From assembly GCA_021647265.1 (NCBI GenBank), contig JAKIVA010000053.1, positions 1-15,609 on the forward strand: DNA of 15,609 nucleotides. The letters are read 5' to 3'. This DNA is from Lutibacter sp. (GTDB lineage: Bacteria; Bacteroidota; Bacteroidia; Flavobacteriales; Flavobacteriaceae). The notes under the pieces were generated by a model. It saw nothing but the letters and a program-made list of their open reading frames with translations, did no database searches and was not told the origin of the DNA. This document shows, piece by piece, positions 1-5,769 of the stretch; positions within the stretch are counted from its first letter, which is position 1, and each line of letters opens with the position of its first letter. A program made the translations under genes and the position numbers.

Positions 1-1274
1 ACAACCGCTATTTTCTTTCTTAATGATTCTAAAGTATATTGTTTAATATTGTGATTATCAATGCATATTTTACCTTCATTAATTTCGTAAAAACGATTTA
101 TTAGATTTATAATGGTAGATTTTCCTGCACCTGTTGCTCCAACAATTGCAACCGTTTCTCCTGCTTTCACTTGGAATGATATTCCTTTTAAAACTTCTTC
201 ACCTTCAATATAACTAAAATGTACCTTTTTAAATGTAATGTTACCTTTAAAATTTTTTGCTTCAACCTTTCCTGTTTTATCTATTTGGCTATGAGTGTCT
301 AAAACCTCAAAAACTCGATCACCAGCTACCATTCCCATTTGAAGTGTATTAAACTTATCTGCTATTTGACGTAATGGTCTAAATAACATTTGAGACATCA
401 TAATAAATGCTATAATTTGCCCAGCATCTGTTATTCCTGAATTTACGATATCTAAACTACCATACCACACCAATAAACCAACAGCAATTGACGATAAAAT
501 TTCGGCTATTGGGAAGAAAATTGAATAATACCAAACAGTACGTACGTGTGCTTTTTTGTGCTTATCATTAATTTTTAAAAAATTTTCATATTCAATTTTT
601 TCACGGTTAAAAAGCTGCACTATATTCATACCTGTAACCCGCTCTTGTACAAAACCATTTAAATTGGCAACTTGTATTCTAACTTCTTGAAAGGCCGATT
701 TTATGGCTATTTGAAATAATTTGGTGGCATAAATTAAAATAGGAAGTATTATAAAAGCAATGAATGCTAATTTCCAGTTCATCCATAACATTACAATTGC
801 AACAACCAACATTTTGAGTAAATCACTTATAATCATAAACAATCCTTGTCCAAAAAATTGTGCTATGGTTTCTGTATCAGATACTAATCGTGTCACTAAT
901 TTCCCTACGGAAGAATTATCAAAATAAGACATTTTAAACTGCAACATGTGTTTTTGTAGCTTAACCCTTATATCCTTAATAATATGCTGCCCCATCCAAT
1001 TTACAATGTAAATAAATAAAAACTGTAAAATTACTTCAGCTACTAAAAAAGCAACCATTAATAAAGAATAATTTAACAAGCCTTCTTTATCCTTATTTTC
1101 AAAATAAATTACAACTATTTTTTGCAATAAAATTGGTTTCGCTACTGAAACCATAGACATTAAAATTGCTGAAATGGTACTGACAATAAATTGCCATTTA
1201 TATTTCGATGCAAAACTCATTAAACGCTTAAATATTTTAGCGTCAAAAGCTTTCCCTGTAACTTTTTTATCCAT
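1..1274 (-). CDS. ABC transporter, fused permease and ATP-binding protein (MsbA-type exporter), partial
   Basis: An exporter half-transporter that should act as a homodimer in the inner membrane; the substrate (lipid, LPS core or drug) cannot be told from sequence. About 424 codons are visible, starting MDKKVTGKAF; the C-terminal third lies beyond the left edge. Residues ~26-305 hold about six membrane helices (roughly 26-47, 66-90, 140-165, 168-188, 250-272, 284-305). The nucleotide-binding domain starts near 345, with an A-loop Tyr355 in FSYIEGEEVLKG and Walker A GATGAGKST at 379-387. The visible part ends at KKIAVV, just before the expected Q-loop Gln; signature, Walker B and H-loop are outside. 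The ATG at 1274 lies inside the end of truA (8-base overlap ATGGATAA), which suggests translational coupling. Related MsbA proteins have about 580-600 residues, so nothing looks broken. The exporter call is firm, the MsbA role is not. Confidence 0.93.
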   Translation of the reverse strand, partial: MDKKVTGKAFDAKIFKRLMSFASKYKWQFIVSTISAILMSMVSVAKPILLQKIVVIYFENKDKEGLLNYSLLMVAFLVAEVILQFLFIYIVNWMGQHIIKDIRVKLQKHMLQFKMSYFDNSSVGKLVTRLVSDTETIAQFFGQGLFMIISDLLKMLVVAIVMLWMNWKLAFIAFIILPILIYATKLFQIAIKSAFQEVRIQVANLNGFVQERVTGMNIVQLFNREKIEYENFLKINDKHKKAHVRTVWYYSIFFPIAEILSSIAVGLLVWYGSLDIVNSGITDAGQIIAFIMMSQMLFRPLRQIADKFNTLQMGMVAGDRVFEVLDTHSQIDKTGKVEAKNFKGNITFKKVHFSYIEGEEVLKGISFQVKAGETVAIVGATGAGKSTIINLINRFYEINEGKICIDNHNIKQYTLESLRKKIAV

Positions 1275-2019
1275 TCATAAAAATTGTTTTTGGATAGGTA
1301 ACATTTGTTAAAAACAACCCTTGAGGCGGTGCAGAAGTTCCTGCGTTACATCTATCTCTACTTTCAATTATTTGTTTAAAATCTTCCAACGATATTTTAT
1401 TGTTCCCAACATCAAGTAATGTTCCTACAATTGCCCTTACCATGTTTCTTAAAAATCGATCTGCTGTGATATGAAATGTTAGCTTATTACCTGTTACAAT
1501 CCATACTGCTTTTTTAACTTTACAATTATGTGTTTTAACATCAGAATTGGCACGAGCAAAACTCTTAAAATTGGTGTAATTTAATAAAATTTTTGCCGCT
1601 TCATTCATTTTGGCAATATTTAACTTTTTATTAGTAAGTTGCCAAGTAATTTCAGTTAAGAAAGGGTTCCTTCCTAAAAAAATACGATATTCATAACTTC
1701 TACTAGTAGCGTCAAAACGTGCATGTGCATTTTTAGAAACTTTTAAAATATTATTGATAACAATATCATTAGGCAATAGACAGTTTAACCTATAAACTAT
1801 ATCATTACTATCTATTTCATCATCAAAATCTACGTGAGCAAAAAGTTGTTCAGCGTGTACTCCTGTATCTGTTCTTCCTGCTCCAACTATATTTATTTGT
1901 GTTCTAAAAATAGTAGTAAAAGCATTGTTTATCAATTCCTGTATACTAATAGCATTTGGCTGTACTTGCCACCCGTGATAATTTGTCCCTTTATATGATA
2001 ATTCAATAAAATATCTCAA
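1267..2019 (-). CDS. truA: tRNA pseudouridine(38-40) synthase TruA
   Basis: Converts uridines 38-40 in the tRNA anticodon arm to pseudouridine; cytosolic. The N-terminus MRYFIELSYKGTNYHGWQVQ is the classic TruA start, and the catalytic-Asp motif GAGRTDTGVHA is present with the invariant Asp in RTDTG. RFLRNMVRAIVGTLLDVG and the SAPPQGLFL block near the C-terminus are further family signatures. Start choice: an in-frame ATG at 2058 would add 13 residues (MMYICSCTKITFQ) that do not look like TruA and that overlap a TAnnTTTG promoter box at 2045-2052. The TTG at 2019 gives 250 residues, the usual family length, with a leader of about 20 bases. The downstream ABC transporter gene overlaps its 3' end by 8 bases. 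The function is very secure; the TTG start is inferred. Confidence 0.96.
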   Translation of the reverse strand: MRYFIELSYKGTNYHGWQVQPNAISIQELINNAFTTIFRTQINIVGAGRTDTGVHAEQLFAHVDFDDEIDSNDIVYRLNCLLPNDIVINNILKVSKNAHARFDATSRSYEYRIFLGRNPFLTEITWQLTNKKLNIAKMNEAAKILLNYTNFKSFARANSDVKTHNCKVKKAVWIVTGNKLTFHITADRFLRNMVRAIVGTLLDVGNNKISLEDFKQIIESRDRCNAGTSAPPQGLFLTNVTYPKTIFMNG

Positions 2020-2032
2020 TTGAAATGTTATT

Positions 2033-2063
2033 TTTGTACAGCTGCAAATATACATCATATTTG
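2033..2063 (+). promoter_or_regulatory. Promoter of the metallophosphoesterase gene (TTTG-N19-CATATTTG)
   Basis: A TTTG at 2033-2036 and CATATTTG at 2056-2063 are separated by 19 bases, the spacing expected of Bacteroidota sigma-A promoters. The -7 box differs from TAnnTTTG at one base. Transcription would start near 2070, about 15 bases before the ATG at 2085. The truA -7 box at 2045-2052 lies inside this promoter's spacer, so the two promoters should compete for polymerase. Confidence 0.55.
2045..2052 (-). promoter_or_regulatory. truA promoter, -7 box TATATTTG
   Basis: On the minus strand this reads TATATTTG, an exact match to the Bacteroidota -7 consensus TAnnTTTG. Transcription would begin around 2038-2040, about 20 bases before the TTG start of truA. 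No convincing TTTG -33 box is seen at the expected distance. It overlaps the divergent promoter of the phosphoesterase. Confidence 0.6.
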
Positions 2064-2084
2064 TTATTTAGATTTTGTCACTTT

Positions 2085-2579
2085 ATGAAAAAAATATTAC
2101 TGCTTTCTGATACTCATGGTTTTATTGACAATCAAATTTTAAAATTTGTAAAACAAGCTGATGAGGTTTGGCATGCTGGTGACATTGGTTCTTTGGAAGT
2201 TATTGATACTATAACAAAATTGAAGTCGCTCAGAGCTGTTTATGGTAATATTGACAATGCATTAATAAGAACTGAATATCCTTTAGATGCCATATTTACC
2301 ATTGAAAAAGTTACCGTTTGGATAACACATATTGGTGGATATCCAAATAGGTATAACCCGAGAATAAAAGAAGAAATTTTAAAAAACCCTCCTCAACTGT
2401 TTATTAGTGGGCATTCTCATATTTTAAAAGTAATTTTTGATAAAAAACTTAATTTATTACATATAAATCCGGGTGCTGTAGGAAAACATGGGTTTCACAA
2501 GGTAAGAACCATGGTTCGGTTTGAAATTTGTGAAGACAACATTTCTAATTTAGAAATTATAGAATTAAACAAGCGTTAA
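2085..2579 (+). CDS. YfcE/MJ0936-family metallophosphoesterase
   Basis: A small (164-residue) calcineurin-like phosphodiesterase of the YfcE/MJ0936/VPS29 fold; the physiological substrate is unknown for most bacterial members. All metal-site motifs are visible: SDTHG (Asp9, His11), GDIG (Asp33), GNID (Asn55), a His at 82 in THIGG, GHSH (His110, His112) and NPG at 128-130. The ATG at 2085 (MKKILLLSDTHG) is chosen over one 60 bases upstream, because the extra residues MLFLYSCKYT... carry no family similarity and cover the promoter region. It is divergent from truA. Its stop TAA (2577-2579) overlaps the stop of the convergent sensor kinase, and no terminator is seen between them. Fold and catalytic class are secure. 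Confidence 0.93.
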   Translation: MKKILLLSDTHGFIDNQILKFVKQADEVWHAGDIGSLEVIDTITKLKSLRAVYGNIDNALIRTEYPLDAIFTIEKVTVWITHIGGYPNRYNPRIKEEILKNPPQLFISGHSHILKVIFDKKLNLLHINPGAVGKHGFHKVRTMVRFEICEDNISNLEIIELNKR

Positions 2580-4285
2580 TACACAATTGGAACTGAAATA
2601 AAAATTCGAGTTCCTGAGTTTGACGATGTTATGTTTATCAATCCATTAAGCACATGAATCCTGGCTTCTATTTGACTTAACCCAACGCCTTTTTCACTGT
2701 GAATATTATCAACATCGAAGCCTTTCCCATCATCAAAAATGATAACTTGTAAGTTGCCATTTAGCTGTTCTAATTTAATAACTCCATTTTGAGCCTCACT
2801 ATGTTTTATCATATTATTTACTATCTCGGTTATGATATTAAATAGTTTAATTTCAAAATTCTGATTAAATCTGATAATATTTTTAGAATTAGCACTTATT
2901 CTTAAAGTAGAATTTGAAGCTTTTTCACATAAATCTTGAACTGCAGTAGCCAATCCAAACTTTAATAAAACTGATGACATTAATTTATGCGACAAATCTC
3001 TTATTTGGTCTGCAGCATCGGAAATAATGGCTTGAGATTTGTCAATTTCTATAGGTACACTACCTTTCAATTGCTTTTTACTTGCGTATAAATGTAAATT
3101 TGCAGCCGATAATAATGCGCTAACATTGTCATGTAAAACCGAAGCTATTTGTTTGCGTTCTTCAACTCTTCCATCTAAGGTAGCTACTAATATTTTAGAT
3201 TGAGCATCACTTTTTACTTTTTCAATGGTACTTTTATAAATAAGCTGTTCTTGTGCCATTTGGAGTTTGTAATTCTTTTTAGAGAGCTTGTATAATTTAA
3301 AAATTATATAAATAACCAACAATAAAATAACAGAAGCTACACTTAGCCCAACAGTCCAATACTCGGCTTTTAGACGTTTATTTTTTTCAATTTGTGCCTC
3401 TTTTTCTTTTTTAGCTACCTTATACTTAGATTCTATTTCAGCTATTTCTTTATACTTTAATTCCTGTTTTAAAGAGTCATCAATTACAGCATATTTATCT
3501 TGATATTCATACGCTTTTTTATAATCATCTAGAGCACTATACGCATAGGCCATATTTATATATGCTGATCGTTTTGTTTTCTTATCAAGTTCACTCTTCC
3601 CATCTCCAACAATTGATAATGTTTTTTGAAACATTTTTAAAGACTCTTTATACTTACCTTGCATATAATAAATTCCGCCTAAATTATTTATAATGCCTGC
3701 CTCTATATCAGAGTTACCCAGAATCTTTTGATAGTTAGCAGCAATTTTAGAATGTTCAATTGCTTTGTCATAATTTGCCTTCAGGTAGTAAACACCCGAT
3801 AAATTCGCATGTATTTTTGCCTTTAAATTTTCTTTATTTTTAATTTTATCACCTATTTCAATGGCTTTTTTATAGTTAACCAATGCACTATCAACAATGC
3901 CGTCTAATTGAAAATTCCCTCCTTTTTTAAAATAAATATATTGAAGTGTTTCGTAATCTGATTTAATTAATGGAATTATTTTACTGTAATTCAGATTTGA
4001 TTTTTTAAAATCACCATTATCGCGTAAAATATCAGCTAACATTCTACGCCCATTTATAATTGCAATTGTGTCTCTTTGATTTTCAACCTCATCAATTACT
4101 TCATATAACTGCTGAAGAGCTTCCTTCGTTTTACCTTGGTCAATTAACTCTTTTATAAAAATTAATTTTTTGTTTTTTAAATCAATTGAAAACTCAATTG
4201 GGTGATTTAAATTATCAGCAAAAACACTTCCTATTAAAATTAAATTAATGAAAATTATAAATAAGACTAATTTTAAAGACTTCAT
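2576..4285 (-). CDS. TPR-containing sensor histidine kinase (LytS/NarX-like, HisKA_3 type)
   Basis: The membrane sensor kinase of a two-component system, 569 residues. Residues 1-23 form a signal peptide-like helix (…LILIGSVFA). Residues ~40-270 are tetratricopeptide repeats predicted to lie in the periplasm, for example VDSALVNYKKAIEIG and YKESLKMFQKTLSIV. A Lys/Glu-rich coiled coil (275-308) leads to one membrane helix at ~310-331 and a second coiled coil. The phosphoacceptor box is ERKQIASVLHDN with His385. The ATPase part has an N-box EIVNNMIKHS (487-496), G1 box DDGKGF (518-523) and G2 box GVGLSQIEAR. All catalytic elements are present, so it should be active. It lies 19 bases downstream of a LuxR-type response regulator, its obvious partner. 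The signal is unknown. TPR sensor kinases of this layout are common in Bacteroidota. Confidence 0.92.
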   Translation of the reverse strand: MKSLKLVLFIIFINLILIGSVFADNLNHPIEFSIDLKNKKLIFIKELIDQGKTKEALQQLYEVIDEVENQRDTIAIINGRRMLADILRDNGDFKKSNLNYSKIIPLIKSDYETLQYIYFKKGGNFQLDGIVDSALVNYKKAIEIGDKIKNKENLKAKIHANLSGVYYLKANYDKAIEHSKIAANYQKILGNSDIEAGIINNLGGIYYMQGKYKESLKMFQKTLSIVGDGKSELDKKTKRSAYINMAYAYSALDDYKKAYEYQDKYAVIDDSLKQELKYKEIAEIESKYKVAKKEKEAQIEKNKRLKAEYWTVGLSVASVILLLVIYIIFKLYKLSKKNYKLQMAQEQLIYKSTIEKVKSDAQSKILVATLDGRVEERKQIASVLHDNVSALLSAANLHLYASKKQLKGSVPIEIDKSQAIISDAADQIRDLSHKLMSSVLLKFGLATAVQDLCEKASNSTLRISANSKNIIRFNQNFEIKLFNIITEIVNNMIKHSEAQNGVIKLEQLNGNLQVIIFDDGKGFDVDNIHSEKGVGLSQIEARIHVLNGLINITSSNSGTRIFISVPIVY

Positions 4286-4304
4286 TATGTAATTTTAATG
4301 AAAA

Positions 4305-4964
4305 TTAAACAATATTGTTTTTGACCGCATAAATAGCCAAACCCACCACATTTTTAACATTTAATTTACTAATTAAATTTTTTCTATGTGTTTCAACTGT
4401 ATGAATGCTAATATGAAGTAATTTACTAATTTCTTTTGAATTATATTGTGTTGCAATTAATTTTAGAACTTCTATTTCTCGCGGTGTTAAAGAGCTGAAA
4501 AATGAGCTTTCTAAGGATTCTCTATTGTTTTTTATAGCATTGTTTGTGAAAGTTGCTATTAACTTATCTTGAATACTTTTACTAAAATATTGTTCTCCGT
4601 TATAAACTATATTAATAGCTTCAATAATATTTTCAGCAGCACATTTTTTTGCTAAAAAACCTTTAGCTCCAATTTTTAAGACTTCCTTAATAAGCTTCGT
4701 ATCATCATAACTTGATAATATAATAACTTTTTGCAGTAGCCCATTTTTAAAAAAATATTGCAGTACGCCAACACCATCAATCTTAGGCATATTGATATCT
4801 AAAATTAGAATATCAGCAGTGTTTTTTTTAAACCAGTTAATTACATCTTCACCATTAAGCGAATAGCCAATAACCTCTATGTTTTTTTCAGATCCCAACA
4901 CTGCAACAATACCATCTATTAATAGTTGATGATCGTCTGCAATATAAACTTTTATCTTTTCCAA
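4305..4964 (-). CDS. LuxR/NarL-family response regulator
   Basis: A DNA-binding response regulator, 219 residues from the TTG at 4964 (MEKIKVYIADDHQLL). The receiver domain (~3-120) has acidic pair Asp10/Asp11, phosphoacceptor Asp56 in LILDINMP, a Ser in IILSS (84-85) and Lys106/107 in GFLAKK. The helix-turn-helix (~158-215) has the LuxR signature LTPREIEVLKLIA and ISIHTVETHRKNL. Start choice: the reading frame extends to another TTG at 5015, but the 17 extra residues are not family-like, and a TAAATTTG promoter box at 4979-4986 lies between the two. With the TTG at 4964 the leader would be only about 10 bases, so the start is less certain than the function. The partner kinase follows 19 bases downstream, regulator first, and both genes are probably one transcript. 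Confidence 0.93.
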   Translation of the reverse strand: MEKIKVYIADDHQLLIDGIVAVLGSEKNIEVIGYSLNGEDVINWFKKNTADILILDINMPKIDGVGVLQYFFKNGLLQKVIILSSYDDTKLIKEVLKIGAKGFLAKKCAAENIIEAINIVYNGEQYFSKSIQDKLIATFTNNAIKNNRESLESSFFSSLTPREIEVLKLIATQYNSKEISKLLHISIHTVETHRKNLISKLNVKNVVGLAIYAVKNNIV

Positions 4965-4978
4965 TATTTTCCCTGTTC

Positions 4979-4986
4979 CAAATTTA
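4979..4986 (-). promoter_or_regulatory. Promoter -7 box (TAAATTTG) of the two-component operon
   Basis: The minus strand reads TAAATTTG, an exact TAnnTTTG match, 15 bases upstream of the chosen TTG start at 4964. A TTTG lies further upstream, but at about 26 bases spacing rather than 19-21, so the -33 part is weak. Confidence 0.45.
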
Positions 4987-5052
4987 TGACTAAATAATAC
5001 CAATTTTCTACCCAAAAGTAGTGAAATTTATTTCTAACTGGAAACCGTTATA

Positions 5053-5086
5053 AAAAGCCATTTCAATTAAAATTGAAATGGCTTTT
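5053..5086 (-). terminator. Intrinsic terminator after the DUF4293 gene
   Basis: AAAAGCCATTTCAA (5053-5066) pairs perfectly with TTGAAATGGCTTTT (5073-5086): a 14-bp stem with a 6-base loop. On the minus strand it is followed by a further T and an AT-rich tail, so it should end leftward transcription from the DUF4293 gene before the two-component operon. The stem is symmetric and could work weakly in the other direction too, but no rightward gene precedes it. Confidence 0.75.
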
Positions 5087-5114
5087 ATGCACTAAATATA
5101 CTAAGATAAGAGGT

Positions 5115-5549
5115 TTATCGCAATCTATCAACAGATTTTACAAGTTCTTCATCCTTCTTAATTGCCTTATTTGCAATTACTACAAATAAAATTGTTAAAA
5201 TTGGAATAAACAACCCAATACCCTTCTCAGAAATTTTAATTTCTCCAGATAAGTTTTGTGAAAAATACACGACAATACCTAATAAAATAAAGTTGGTCAA
5301 AATTGCTAATCTGCCTAACACAAATTGTAACTGCCTATTTTTAAATTGAAAAATAGCAATAAATGTTAAAGCTGCTGAGGCAAAAAATAATGCAGTCATT
5401 ATTTTTAACAGTACACTTTCGGAACTAAATGAATCCAGAACAAAAAAATCAATTCCTTTATCATCTACCCAAAGCTTAAATACAAATATCAACCCTCCTG
5501 AAAGAAGTGTTGCAATTAATAAATAAATTGATTGTATTCTTTGAATCAT
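5115..5549 (-). CDS. DUF4293 family integral membrane protein
   Basis: A 144-residue membrane protein starting MIQRIQSIYLLIATLLSGG, the characteristic start of the Bacteroidota DUF4293 family. Four hydrophobic segments are visible (~7-26, 47-68, 76-97, 108-127), with a short extracytoplasmic or cytoplasmic loop after the first and a charged Lys/Glu/Asp tail. The function of the family is unknown. The ATG at 5549 is preferred to a TTG at 5573, which would add MLLIILRG and would overlap the -7 promoter box. It is divergent from rho, an arrangement I recall as common in Flavobacteriia, and is followed by its own terminator. Confidence 0.87.
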   Translation of the reverse strand: MIQRIQSIYLLIATLLSGGLIFVFKLWVDDKGIDFFVLDSFSSESVLLKIMTALFFASAALTFIAIFQFKNRQLQFVLGRLAILTNFILLGIVVYFSQNLSGEIKISEKGIGLFIPILTILFVVIANKAIKKDEELVKSVDRLR

Positions 5550-5570
5550 ACCTCGTAAAATAATTAAGAG

Positions 5571-5601
5571 CAAAAATACATTTTCTTTTTTAAAGAATAA
5601 A
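5571..5601 (-). promoter_or_regulatory. DUF4293 gene promoter (TTTA-N19-TATTTTTG)
   Basis: The minus strand carries TATTTTTG (5571-5578), an exact TAnnTTTG box, and TTTA (5598-5601) exactly 19 bases upstream, one base off the TTTG -33 consensus. The predicted start of transcription, near 5564, gives a leader of about 15 bases to the ATG at 5549. Confidence 0.55.
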
Positions 5602-5625
5602 GATTACTTATATAAAATAATTTCA

Positions 5626-5633
5626 TATATTTG
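5626..5633 (+). promoter_or_regulatory. rho promoter, -7 box TATATTTG
   Basis: An exact TAnnTTTG match (TATATTTG, then CAATG). Transcription would start near 5640, leaving a leader of about 130 bases before the rho ATG at 5770, far longer than the 10-20 base leaders predicted elsewhere in this window. A -33 TTTG is not evident. Confidence 0.5.
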
Positions 5634-5639
5634 CAATGT

Positions 5640-5769
5640 TCTTATACCTTTATAGTATAGGAAAGCTACAACTAAAACGACTAATCACCTCAAAGTATAA
5701 TCCACAAAAATTCTTTAAAGAATAATTAAGATAGTCTTTACATAATAATATTAATTACAATTAAACATA
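5640..5769 (+). promoter_or_regulatory. Long rho leader with a C-rich, G-poor stretch (candidate rut-like site)
   Basis: The untranslated leader of rho contains 12 C and only 3 G in the 46 bases 5665-5710, unusual for this AT-rich DNA. Next comes the perfect palindrome ATTCTTTAAAGAAT (5710-5723) and then an AT-rich run to the start codon. C-rich, G-poor, unstructured RNA is what Rho binds, and rho in Escherichia coli is autoregulated through its leader. Autoregulation here is an inference; no known riboswitch fold is recognised. Confidence 0.4.

Noticed and set aside
4178..4210. Imperfect hairpin around two CAATTG motifs at the start of the sensor kinase gene
   Set aside because: Needs a bulge, is AT-rich and falls in coding sequence; no sign of function.
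5312..5360. Short AT-only inverted repeat (CTATTTTT / AAAAATAG) inside the DUF4293 gene
   Set aside because: Eight AT-rich base pairs are expected by chance in this DNA and there is no T-tract or other context.
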